Below are positions 7,767-15,048 of a DNA stretch of 18,204 bases, piece after piece (positions within the stretch are counted from its first letter, which is position 1; every line of letters starts with the position of its first letter). The position numbers and the translations under genes are program-made. Origin of the DNA: Verrucomicrobiaceae bacterium (lineage in GTDB: Bacteria > Verrucomicrobiota > Verrucomicrobiia > Verrucomicrobiales > Verrucomicrobiaceae). Below the pieces are notes generated by a model. It was given only the letters and a program-made list of their open reading frames with translations, was not told where the DNA came from and made no database searches. The stretch lies in contig JAGKWZ010000213.1 of assembly GCA_021151605.1 (NCBI GenBank), positions 1-18,204 on the forward strand, given 5' to 3'.

Positions 7767-8999
7767 TTATTTCAATGGAACCCAGATCATGAGGACGGCG
7801 GTGAGTAGCACGTTCGCCAGAGCGACTTCGAACATGAACAACCAGCCGAATTTCATCAATTGGTCGAAGCGGAAACGGGGCAACGACCAGCGGATGAGGA
7901 TGAAGAAAAGGATGAAACCAATGACTTTCGTCAGGAAGGTGACGATGTGGAGCAGGCCGAGCCAGAGCGGGGTATCACCGGGGACAAAATGGAAGTGGAT
8001 GCCGGTCAGCTGAGTCAAAAGTGGTCCAAAAGGAATGCTCCAGCCGCCCAGGAAGAGGGTCACGGCTAAACCTGAGCCGATGATCATGGCGGCGTATTCA
8101 CCCATGAAGAAGAGGGCGAACTTCATGGAGCTGTATTCGGTGTGGTAGCCACCGACGAGTTCGGTCTCGCACTCGGCAAGGTCGAAGGGGAGGCGGTTCG
8201 TCTCGGCAAACATCGCCACGGTGAAGATGATGAAGGAGATCATCATCGGAATCCAGAGCACCCAGCGGCCCCAGCTCAGGCCTTCGCCCCAGAGGGGAAG
8301 GATCAGCCAGCCGTTGGCGTCCTGGAAGAAAGCGATCTTGCCGAGGTTCAGCTCGCCAAAGACCATGAAGACTGGGATGATCGAGAGGCCGAGAGACAGC
8401 TCATAGCTGATCATCTGCGCTGAAGAGCGCACGCTGCCGAGGAAAGGATACTTGGAATTCGATGCCCAACCGGCGAGTACGATGCCGTAAACGCCGAGAG
8501 AGGCGATGGCGAAGATGTAAAGAGGGCCGACGTTGAGGTCGGCGATCACGGCTTGCACAGGAATGGAGGGCAAGGCGGGGAGGCCAAAGTAAGTGATCAG
8601 GCCATTAAGATCGGCGATGGCCAGCTCTGAGCCGAAAGGAAGCACAGCGCAGGTGAGCAAAGCCGGAACCACGGTGAGGCAGGGAGCCAGCCAGTAGTAG
8701 AAGGTATTCACGAACTTGGGCGTGAAGTCCTCTTTCAGAATGAATTTCACCCCGTCCGCCGCCGCCTGGAAGAGGCCGCCGATGCCGAGGATCTGAAGGT
8801 CGCTCTTAAATCCGAGCAGGGTCAGCGGGATGCCGACGCGGTTCGGGCCGACGCGATCCTGGATGATCGCCGAGAAGCGACGCTCGAAGTAAACACACAC
8901 CGTGACCAGCGGCAGAATCATCATGAACGTAAAGCCGACGATTTTAACGAGGGCAGTGATCAGAAAAGCGAGGTCGATGTTGGCGAAGAGAGGTGCCAT
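7767..8999 (-). CDS. nuoH: NADH-quinone oxidoreductase subunit H
   Basis: NuoH forms much of the quinone-binding chamber and the first proton-path half of complex I. The diagnostic conserved block is present: FAETNRLPFDLAECETELVG, then YHTEYSSMKFALFF. Early segments FERRFSAIIQDRVGPNRVG and the C-terminal RWSLPRFRFDQLMKFGW also fit. The 410 aa exceed the ~325 of E. coli. The extra length sits in loops between helices, for example around LNGLITYFGLPALPSIPVQ and NGWLILPLWGEGLSWGRW. This is the first gene of the operon. Its ATG lies directly after CTCCTG, with a C7 tract a few bases further upstream, and it is preceded by a promoter-like pair and a CRP-type palindrome. Confidence 0.96.
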   Translation of the reverse strand: MAPLFANIDLAFLITALVKIVGFTFMMILPLVTVCVYFERRFSAIIQDRVGPNRVGIPLTLLGFKSDLQILGIGGLFQAAADGVKFILKEDFTPKFVNTFYYWLAPCLTVVPALLTCAVLPFGSELAIADLNGLITYFGLPALPSIPVQAVIADLNVGPLYIFAIASLGVYGIVLAGWASNSKYPFLGSVRSSAQMISYELSLGLSIIPVFMVFGELNLGKIAFFQDANGWLILPLWGEGLSWGRWVLWIPMMISFIIFTVAMFAETNRLPFDLAECETELVGGYHTEYSSMKFALFFMGEYAAMIIGSGLAVTLFLGGWSIPFGPLLTQLTGIHFHFVPGDTPLWLGLLHIVTFLTKVIGFILFFILIRWSLPRFRFDQLMKFGWLFMFEVALANVLLTAVLMIWVPLK

Positions 9000-9019
9000 C
9001 AGGAGAGGGGGGGCGCGGC

Positions 9020-9047
9020 ATTATCAGGAGTGCTTTACGAGCGGCAA
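9020..9047 (-). promoter_or_regulatory. Putative sigma70-type promoter of the nuoHIJKLMN operon
   Basis: On the minus strand, TTGCCG (9047-9042) and GATAAT (9025-9020) are separated by 16 bases, a fair match to -35 and -10 boxes. The expected start near 9013 would give a leader of about 14 nt before the nuoH ATG. It lies between the plsC remnant and nuoH, and directly downstream of a perfect palindrome. Confidence 0.45.
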
Positions 9048-9054
9048 CCCGAAT

Positions 9055-9072
9055 TTGTGAAAAATTTCACAA
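9055..9072. promoter_or_regulatory. CRP/FNR-family-type operator palindrome upstream of nuoH
   Basis: TTGTGAAA-AA-TTTCACAA is a perfect 8-bp-arm inverted repeat. It contains TGTGA-N6-TCACA, the exact consensus known for CRP. The two-base centre makes a DNA operator more likely than an RNA hairpin. Its centre (9063.5) is about 50 bp upstream of the inferred start site, abutting the -35 box, so it could serve activation or repression. The cognate regulator in this organism is unknown. Confidence 0.55.
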
Positions 9073-9125
9073 GCTCCTTTCGATGGTGCTCGAAGGGCGG
9101 TTTGGCAACCCTTTCCTTGTCTTCA

Positions 9126-9142
9126 TCACGATCAAATCGTGA
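9126..9142 (-). terminator. Hairpin at the end of the plsC remnant
   Basis: TCACGAT-CAA-ATCGTGA, with perfect 7-bp arms and a 3-nt loop, spans the TGA of the plsC remnant. No T-tract follows on the minus strand. It may be a weak terminator or an mRNA 3' end separating this gene from the nuo promoter. Confidence 0.35.
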
Positions 9143-9559
9143 GCCCGGCAATCCGGCTCATGACTTCATCTGCGAGAGTTTGGTAAAGATCGCGACCATG
9201 AGCAGCGGCACCAGAAAGGTCGGGCTGATATTTCTGACCAACGACTAGGGTGATGGAGCTTGGTCGCAGGAACTTGGCTCCGCGTGGGTAGGCCTCATAA
9301 GTGCCGTAAATGCGGACAGGCAGGACAGGCGCGTTGGTCTTCGCCAGAAAGAGCCCGACACCGGCCTCGGCCTTCTGGAGCTGGCCATCAGGACTACGGG
9401 TGCCCTCGGGGAACATGAGTATCTTTTTTCCAGACTTCAGCAGTCGGATGGTAGCCTTCAGGCTGGAGGTGTCCGGCTTGTCGCGGTCCACAGGAAGTCA
9501 AAAAAGCCACGTGCGACGGACCGAAAGACAGTGTGACCTAGCCGATAGGAGAAGTTCAT
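9132..9559 (-). pseudogene. plsC: plsC remnant: 1-acylglycerol-3-phosphate acyltransferase with core deleted
   Basis: PlsC adds the second acyl chain to lysophosphatidate in membrane lipid synthesis. From the ATG at 9559 the frame encodes MNFSYRLGHTVFRSVARGFF, a normal PlsC start, for about 22 residues; it then runs out of register and stops after 33. A different frame (stop-free from the GTG at 9491, 119 aa) carries the C-terminal half: VDRDKPDTSSLK, then MFPEGTRSPDGQL and PVLPVRIYGTYEAY. The middle, including the NHxxxxD catalytic motif, is absent. Against typical ~200-230-aa relatives, about 60-70 residues are missing. This indicates a deletion not divisible by three, or an assembly error. 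A TGA lies 6 nt upstream of the GTG. The 18-nt gap after cmk fits an original cmk-plsC pair. Confidence 0.8.
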
Positions 9560-9577
9560 CGCAAAGGAGGCTTGAGA

Positions 9578-10216
9578 TCAGGGTGAGGGTAGCCGTTCCA
9601 GGACTTGTTCGACGGCTTGCTCAAGCGTCAGGTGGCTGTTGTCGATGACGACCGCGCCTTGAGGTATCACCAGCGGGGAGGTCTTCCGCGTGCTGTCCAG
9701 GCGATCTCGTTCAGCTACCTGATCCGCATGCCCCTGAGCCCTGCGGCGGGCGGAGCGGACTTCCTCGCTGGCATCGATGTAAAACTTTAACGGACTGTTT
9801 GGGAAAACGACGCTGCCGATGTCCCGCCCCTCCATGACAAGAGGTCCGAGCGCTGCGAGTGCTCGCTGGGCTGCGACGAGGCGATCCCGAACCTCGGGAA
9901 CGCGGGCGACATGAGACACGGCACGATTCACAGGATCGCTATTGAGGTCAGCATCCGTCAAAGGAATGCCATTCACCTGAACCACGGTCTGCCCGGCGAC
10001 GACGGGCGATTGGATCTCGACAACTGCGGTGGCTTGTCTCACGGCTTCGGCATCAGCGGGGTCGATCTGGCGGTCGAGCACAGCCCAAGTCATGGCACGG
10101 TACATATTACCGGTATTCACATAAATGGCTCCGCGACGCTGGGCAACGAGGCGAGCGACGCTGCTTTTGCCGGAAGCGGCGGGACCGTCGATGGTGATGA
10201 CTGGGTGATCTGGCAT
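9578..10216 (-). CDS. cmk: Cytidylate kinase
   Basis: Cytidylate kinase phosphorylates CMP/dCMP with ATP in pyrimidine salvage and in recycling CMP from lipid synthesis; it is cytoplasmic. The 212 aa match bacterial Cmk. The ATP-binding P-loop is at residues 11-19 (GPAASGKSS), followed by IYVNTGNMYRAMTW in the CMP-binding region. Further on are VMEGRDIGSVVFP and the lid-type RDRLDSTRKTSPL near the C-terminus. The start is an ATG without an obvious ribosome-binding site. It is followed closely by the plsC remnant; cmk-plsC adjacency is known in other bacteria. A small palindrome lies about 42 bp upstream. Confidence 0.96.
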   Translation of the reverse strand: MPDHPVITIDGPAASGKSSVARLVAQRRGAIYVNTGNMYRAMTWAVLDRQIDPADAEAVRQATAVVEIQSPVVAGQTVVQVNGIPLTDADLNSDPVNRAVSHVARVPEVRDRLVAAQRALAALGPLVMEGRDIGSVVFPNSPLKFYIDASEEVRSARRRAQGHADQVAERDRLDSTRKTSPLVIPQGAVVIDNSHLTLEQAVEQVLERLPSP

Positions 10217-10257
10217 GTGGGGCGGATGCGTGTGGCGTGGCGGGCGGGATGGTCAAG

Positions 10258-10271
10258 CAGCAAGTTTGCTG
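10258..10271. promoter_or_regulatory. Short palindrome upstream of cmk
   Basis: CAGCAA-GT-TTGCTG, with 6-bp perfect arms, sits between the stop of the upstream gene and cmk. It could be an operator for cmk or a chance repeat. I could not identify a convincing promoter beside it. Confidence 0.25.
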
Positions 10272-10296
10272 TAAGGTAGGTCATCCGACATTGGGC

Positions 10297-11562
10297 TTAC
10301 TGCGGTTTTTGGGTGCTCCACCAAGCTTCGATGGATGGAATGTCAAAAAGGCGGAAGCGCTGGCCGACGCGTTTCTCGAACGTAGTCTGAGCCTGCTTCA
10401 CCACATCTAGCGAAGGATCGTCTTTGATGACCTTTAGTAGAGTGGCATTGGTTCCAGTATCCGTGCTGGCGCGGAGGAGGTAGGCACAGCGGAGACGCAC
10501 TTCCCAGGACTGTTTGGCATCAGTCAACAGCGACGTGAGCTGGGCTGGCGTGAGGTCGGCCTCAGAGCGTACCGCAGCGTCTTTGAAGAGTTCCTGCAAA
10601 GGCAGCTTAAAGGTGGGATCGATACTGGAACTGATCTCAAAATAAGCCTGCACTCGGCGAAACTCAGCCTCGGAGGCATGACGTAGATGCTTCAGCGCCG
10701 GATCAAACATCGCATCCACGATTGCCTGGAGCGACTGACGCGCGCCTGTGGCGATGGCCTTGTCGGCATAGTCGGTAAGGCGATTGCGCTCCTTGAGCAA
10801 TATGAGTTCACTCGTGGCCGGGGAAACCGAGGGCAGCATGGCAGCCACCTGAGCGGCATCTCCAGTACCGAGATTCTGCGAGTCGGCCGTGGGCACAAAG
10901 GAAGTCTGCTTGATGACGAGTGCCATTCGATCCGCCATTTCCTGGAGCCGGGCCTGGGTGCCATCACGTTCCGCTCGCTGGGCGTCAATTTGACGCTGGA
11001 GAGAGGAGATCTGATCCTGTGCGCGGCTAAGATTTGCCTGGAGAGCTGCTACCTCATTGTTTGCAACGGCAGGTGTGACATTGGCAGGAGCAGAAGTGAC
11101 CGACGGCGCAGATGTGGATTTTTCCACTTTCTGATGCAGCCAAAAAATGCCCCCAAGGATGATTAACAAACAGAGACTCTGTCCGATGATAAACATCAGC
11201 CAAGTGACATGACTCTGGCTCTGCGGAGTGATGTTCTCTTGCTTAGGCGCGATGTGAACGACTTCTTGTGGAGGATTATCCGCTGAAGTCGGCTCAGTTT
11301 GAGTCGGCTGAGGTGGGGTGCTGTCACTTTGAACCACTTCTTCAGAATCAGGCTTTGCGGCATTGTTTTCGATTGCGGCACCGTCAGATGGTTCTGATGT
11401 AGCAGAGTCAGCAGCCCCCTCCGAATTCAGGGCAGCGGGTTCGGACTGAGGTCCGTCCAATTCTGGAGTGGGTTCGGATGTGAGTGTCTCTAGGACAGTT
11501 TCCTGGCCCACCTCTTGAGGTGTAGCTGGCGGGTTCGAATCGGTGTCTGGAGAATCGCTCAT
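10297..11562 (-). CDS. Hypothetical membrane-anchored coiled-coil protein
   Basis: Function not recognised. I start it at the ATG at 11562 (MSDSPDTDSNPPATP, 421 aa), because the in-frame extension to 11634 adds unrelated residues toward the divergent exosortase gene. Residues 1-118 are rich in Pro, Glu, Ser and Thr and look disordered. One membrane helix follows at about 119-141 (WLMFIIGQSLCLLIILGGIF). Residues ~169-219 form a coiled coil (NEVAALQANLSRAQDQIS, then QRQIDAQRAERDG). The C-terminal ~190 residues are helical and repeat-like, as in HEAT or TPR-type scaffolds. The N-terminus is probably cytoplasmic and the coiled coil outside, which would suit a scaffold or cell-division role, but that is a guess. 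It is divergent from the exosortase gene and upstream of cmk. Confidence 0.7.
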   Translation of the reverse strand: MSDSPDTDSNPPATPQEVGQETVLETLTSEPTPELDGPQSEPAALNSEGAADSATSEPSDGAAIENNAAKPDSEEVVQSDSTPPQPTQTEPTSADNPPQEVVHIAPKQENITPQSQSHVTWLMFIIGQSLCLLIILGGIFWLHQKVEKSTSAPSVTSAPANVTPAVANNEVAALQANLSRAQDQISSLQRQIDAQRAERDGTQARLQEMADRMALVIKQTSFVPTADSQNLGTGDAAQVAAMLPSVSPATSELILLKERNRLTDYADKAIATGARQSLQAIVDAMFDPALKHLRHASEAEFRRVQAYFEISSSIDPTFKLPLQELFKDAAVRSEADLTPAQLTSLLTDAKQSWEVRLRCAYLLRASTDTGTNATLLKVIKDDPSLDVVKQAQTTFEKRVGQRFRLFDIPSIEAWWSTQKPQ

Positions 11563-11661
11563 ACAAAGAAATGGAGGCGTGATTGGATACCATCCTGGCG
11601 GGAAATCCACCAGAGGATGTTGCTTGTCGATCATCTGAGGGGCCGCTAGTCTTCGACTTCG

Positions 11662-13365
11662 ATGTCATCATCCGCGCCCAGCACTTTGTCCCGCTCTCTC
11701 AATAATCCGGCAATCCTTCACCGTGTGATTCTGGGACTTAGTGCTGTGCTAGTGGTGATCCTACTCGGCGTTTTCCCCTACCAGCACTGGGATTTTGTGG
11801 ATTACCGGCGGAGCCTTATCGGCGGCATCCTGAAAAAAGCAGATCAGGAGGCCGAATGGTGGTTCTGCCTCTTCGCCCCACCGATTGTCGGCTGGCTGGT
11901 TTGGCGGATGAAAAAGAGCCTTCTCGGGCTGCCAGTGAATGGCTCCTGGCTTGGCATTCCGGTGCTGCTGCTGGGCATGTTCTTTTACTGGTTTGGCTAC
12001 AAAGTGGACACTGCCTATCCGGGTTACCTCGCTGCGCAGCTCATCACCCTCGGGCTCATCCTCCTTTTAGGTGGTGTCGAGTGGCTGAAGCGACTCTTTT
12101 TCCCCTGGGCCTTCCTCGTTTTCACCTGGCCGATGATCCCGTTGGAGTCTTTGGTCGCCCTGCCACTGCGCATGATCACGGCTCGGGCTTCCGGCATCGT
12201 TTTGAATCTCATCGGCGTGCCTGTGTCCACAGAGGGCACAGGCCTTCATTCCGCAGCGGATCAACTGCGTGGACTCGATCAGGGCGAGCTTTTCCAGCTC
12301 GATGTCGAGGAGCCTTGCAGCGGCATCCGTTCTCTGTTTTCCCTCCTTATGCTGAGCGCTCTCTATGGTTGGCTTTCCCTGAGGACCTGGCCTGCGCGTG
12401 GCATCCTCTTTGCCAGTGCCATCCCACTGGCAATGCTGGGAAATCTCGTTCGCATGGTGCTGCTGGCTCTGGGGTCGCTCTGGTTCGGCACCGAGTTCGC
12501 CATCGGGCGCAAGATCGGTGAGCATCAGGAAATGAGCTTTTACCACAGCATGGCCGGTTTCGTTGTCTTTGGTGTGGCGCTCGCTGGTATGTTTGGACTT
12601 TGCACCTTGCTTGAAAAGAAACTGGAGAGCCGTCAGCGACGCACCCCTCCAGCCACCATCTTGCCGGAACATGGGTCCATCACGCGTTCCTGGATACAGC
12701 TCGGATTGGCCGTGCTGATCCTCGGCGGTGGACTCGGTATCTGCGCCTTGACGGACAGCAGTTATCAGGTCGGTCCACCTGGGCTTTCTCTCGATATGCC
12801 AAGCCTGATCGGGCCCTTCGTCAGCACTGATCAACCGATGACCTCCACCGAGAAAACCGTCCTTGCCGAAGACGTGCGCATCGAACGCCGTCTCTACACC
12901 AAGTCTGATCGCGCCATCCTGGCTGGCCTCGTTCTCAGCGGGGCTGAAAAACGCTCACTCCACTCCCCAGATGTCTGCCTGCCCGCTCAGGGCTGGAGGG
13001 TCAGCAATCAGTCACCCATCACCTTGTCAGTCGGAGGAGACCAGCAGATCACCGCCACCCTGATGAACATGTATCAGGACATCGAGACCAAAGACGGCCG
13101 CCATGCACGCATACGCGGACTGAATCTCTTCTGGTATGTCGGCTCTGATGGCACCACCTGCGCAGGCTATCATGAACATGTGCGCAAGACCTACTCAGAT
13201 GCTCTGATCAAAAACATCAACCACCGCTGGACGCTCGTCACCATGTTCGTCCCGCTCCAGGACAGCAGTTCCGGCATTGACGATCCCTATGCCGAACTGA
13301 CAGCCCTGAAAGATGTCGAGGCGTTCGTCCAAATGCTTATGCCAAAGCTCCTGGTGAAGAGCTGA
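11662..13365 (+). CDS. Exosortase with fused EpsI domain
   Basis: Exosortases are multi-pass inner-membrane cysteine transpeptidases that process PEP-CTERM-like exported proteins, usually linked to exopolysaccharide. The 567-aa protein has about eight hydrophobic helices in its first ~320 residues. The catalytic triad is visible: C219 (EEPCSGIRSLFSLLML), R264 (AMLGNLVRMVLLA) and H295 (FYHSMAGFVVFG). From about residue 340 it continues into an EpsI-type (DUF3485) domain: a membrane helix, then SPDVCLPAQGW with C439. Such fusions are known in several exosortase subtypes; I do not assign one. No PEP-CTERM substrate lies in the window. It is divergent from the coiled-coil gene and ends 6 bp from the convergent yebC-like gene. 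Confidence 0.9.
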   Translation: MSSSAPSTLSRSLNNPAILHRVILGLSAVLVVILLGVFPYQHWDFVDYRRSLIGGILKKADQEAEWWFCLFAPPIVGWLVWRMKKSLLGLPVNGSWLGIPVLLLGMFFYWFGYKVDTAYPGYLAAQLITLGLILLLGGVEWLKRLFFPWAFLVFTWPMIPLESLVALPLRMITARASGIVLNLIGVPVSTEGTGLHSAADQLRGLDQGELFQLDVEEPCSGIRSLFSLLMLSALYGWLSLRTWPARGILFASAIPLAMLGNLVRMVLLALGSLWFGTEFAIGRKIGEHQEMSFYHSMAGFVVFGVALAGMFGLCTLLEKKLESRQRRTPPATILPEHGSITRSWIQLGLAVLILGGGLGICALTDSSYQVGPPGLSLDMPSLIGPFVSTDQPMTSTEKTVLAEDVRIERRLYTKSDRAILAGLVLSGAEKRSLHSPDVCLPAQGWRVSNQSPITLSVGGDQQITATLMNMYQDIETKDGRHARIRGLNLFWYVGSDGTTCAGYHEHVRKTYSDALIKNINHRWTLVTMFVPLQDSSSGIDDPYAELTALKDVEAFVQMLMPKLLVKS

Positions 13366-13371
13366 GACGAC

Positions 13372-14097
13372 TCACTTCATTGCCGCATAGACGCGGTGGA
13401 CATCCGCGTTGCCGTCGAGGTTTTGCAGGAACTTCGTCACCTCCTCCCGCTGCTCTTCACTGAGTTCCGGGTAGTCCTTCGGCTGGTAGTGCATCTCCGA
13501 AGTTGTGACACTCCAGCCAGCGGCTTTCAGCGCCTTCGTCACCACATCCAGGCTCGTCGTTTGGCAGAAAAAACGTGCTCCGATGTGCCCGGCAGCATCT
13601 TCCTCATCCAGCTCCAGCGGCTCCACATTGTCCGCCTCCGCCTCCAGCGCTGCCACCTCGATGTCCAGCGTCTTGTCCTTATGCTGGCCCTCAATGAGAC
13701 CGCAATGCTCGAACATCCACGCCACAGAGCCCGGCGTCCCCATACTGCCGCTCTTGAAAAGCATCCGCACTTCCGAGGAGGTGCGGTTGTTATTGTCCGT
13801 CAGGCATTCCACCATCACCGGCACCCGGTGCGGGGCAAAGCCCTCGAACATCACCGTCTGGTAGTTCACCGGCTCACCGCCGATACCGCTGCCCTTCGCG
13901 ATCGCACGCTCGATCGAGTCACGCGTCACGCTCTGCTTCCGCGCCGCCACGAGGGCCGCGTAAAGCCGGGCGTTCAGGTCGGGATCAGGCCCGCCCAGGC
14001 GTGCAGCCACCTGGATTTCTCTCGTCAGCTTGCCGACGATTTTGCCCTTCTGATCTGCGGCGAGTTCCCGCCATTTCTGTTTCCATTGTGCGCCCAT
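13372..14097 (-). CDS. YebC/PmpR-family protein
   Basis: YebC/PmpR proteins are widely annotated as transcriptional regulators; some family members promote translation through polyproline stretches. I use the ATG at 14097 (MGAQWKQKWRELAADQKGKI, 241 aa), as the upstream 34 codons are untypical. Family blocks are clear: GKLTREIQVAARLGGPDPDL, the stretch DSIERAIAKGSG, then MFEGFAPHRVPVMVECLTDN and NNRTSSEVRMLFKSGSMG. The C-terminus contains the usual acidic AEADNVEPLELDEEDA and the domain-3 segment. The N-terminus reads QWKQKW rather than the common GHSKWANIKH, so it is a variant. It converges on the exosortase gene and diverges from thiD across 126 bp, where I see no convincing promoter. Confidence 0.9.
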   Translation of the reverse strand: MGAQWKQKWRELAADQKGKIVGKLTREIQVAARLGGPDPDLNARLYAALVAARKQSVTRDSIERAIAKGSGIGGEPVNYQTVMFEGFAPHRVPVMVECLTDNNNRTSSEVRMLFKSGSMGTPGSVAWMFEHCGLIEGQHKDKTLDIEVAALEAEADNVEPLELDEEDAAGHIGARFFCQTTSLDVVTKALKAAGWSVTTSEMHYQPKDYPELSEEQREEVTKFLQNLDGNADVHRVYAAMK

Positions 14098-14223
14098 GAG
14101 TGATGTAAAAGTGAACGCTAAGAGACGACAAGCACCGAGGGAAAGCAAGGCAGTAGTGCAAACAGCGCCGCAGTCGCCCCAGGGTGGGCTTGTTTCCACT
14201 TGGCCTTTCCCATGTGATCATGC

Positions 14224-15048
14224 ATGGATGCTGCCGTGGCTGACTCCATTCCCCCCATCCTGACCATTGCTGGCTCTGACTGCTCCGCAGGAGCAGGCAT
14301 CCAGGCAGATTTAAAGGCGATCTCAGCTCTAGGAGGCTACGCACTCACAGCCCTCACCAGTGTCGTATCCGAGACACCTGGGAAGGTCTCCCTCGTCCGC
14401 CTGCTTGACGCTGATTTTATTGCAGATCAGGTCCGTGTTTTGTTTGAAGCTTTCCCCATCCGAGCGGCAAAAACCGGTATGCTAGGTGGTGCCGTTCAGG
14501 TTCAGTCAGTAGCGCAGATTTGGAAAGAACTCGGCGGCAAAACCCCACTCGTGGTCGATCCGGTAATGGTAGCAACCAGTGGCGGAAAACTCCTCGAAGA
14601 TGACGCTGTGCAGGCGGTGAAAACCCATCTGCTGCCGCAGGCCACCTTGATCACACCGAACATGGATGAGGCCGAAGTACTCTGGGGAGCACCTGTCACG
14701 ACTCGTGAGGAGATGGAGCGCTGCGCCTCGGATCTGGCACAAACTTTTCAGACCAATGTTCTCGTCAAAGGCGGGCACCTTCCAGACGACTCCGCTGATG
14801 ATGTTCTCTGCACGGGCGACTCCATCATCTGGCTGGAAGCCGAGCGCACTCATGGCGTGCAGACTCACGGCACAGGCTGCACTTACTCGGCGAGCATCGC
14901 CACCTGTCTCGGGCAGGGCATGGATCTCACCAGCGCCGTCGCGGAGGCCAAGGAATTCGTCAGCCGGGCTATCGCCGAGCATTTCGCCTGGACGCACCAT
15001 GCGGGCATCGTTCATGCTTTGAATCATCTCCACCAGACATCGGAATGA
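14224..15048 (+). CDS. thiD: Hydroxymethylpyrimidine / phosphomethylpyrimidine kinase
   Basis: ThiD phosphorylates HMP and HMP-phosphate to give the pyrimidine half of thiamine; it is a cytoplasmic ribokinase-fold enzyme. The 274 aa fit. The N-terminal ILTIAGSDCSAGAGIQADLK is the family hallmark, followed by PVMVATSGGKLL and ITPNMDEAEVL. VLVKGGHLPDD and THGTGCTYSASIA follow, the latter with C219 at the catalytic anion-hole position. The start could lie slightly upstream; the ATG at 14224 is used because it opens the long frame. Its stop overlaps the next gene by ATGA, indicating cotranscription. No thiamine riboswitch was recognised in the 126-bp leader. Confidence 0.96.
   Translation: MDAAVADSIPPILTIAGSDCSAGAGIQADLKAISALGGYALTALTSVVSETPGKVSLVRLLDADFIADQVRVLFEAFPIRAAKTGMLGGAVQVQSVAQIWKELGGKTPLVVDPVMVATSGGKLLEDDAVQAVKTHLLPQATLITPNMDEAEVLWGAPVTTREEMERCASDLAQTFQTNVLVKGGHLPDDSADDVLCTGDSIIWLEAERTHGVQTHGTGCTYSASIATCLGQGMDLTSAVAEAKEFVSRAIAEHFAWTHHAGIVHALNHLHQTSE

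Noticed and set aside
9132..9491. Treating the 119-aa GTG-initiated frame as an intact short PlsC
   Set aside because: It lacks the NHxxxxD motif, and the missing N-terminus is found just upstream in another frame, so a remnant is the better reading.
11563..11634. Extended start for the 421-aa protein at 11634
   Set aside because: The 24 extra residues lie in the divergent promoter region and lack start support.
11662..13365. Assigning a specific exosortase subtype (for example XrtC, XrtD)
   Set aside because: The triad and EpsI fusion are clear, but subtype needs profile scoring and substrate context not available here.
13363..13374. Short TGAG-ACGA-CTCA hairpin between the exosortase and yebC-like stops
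   Set aside because: A four-base stem without T-tracts is too weak to call a bidirectional terminator.
14098..14199. Extended start for the YebC-like protein
   Set aside because: Family proteins start with a short M-G/A-x-x-W segment, which matches the ATG at 14097.
14098..14223. Possible thiamine (TPP) riboswitch before thiD
   Set aside because: No THI-box motif such as CTGAGA with the usual partner strand was seen.
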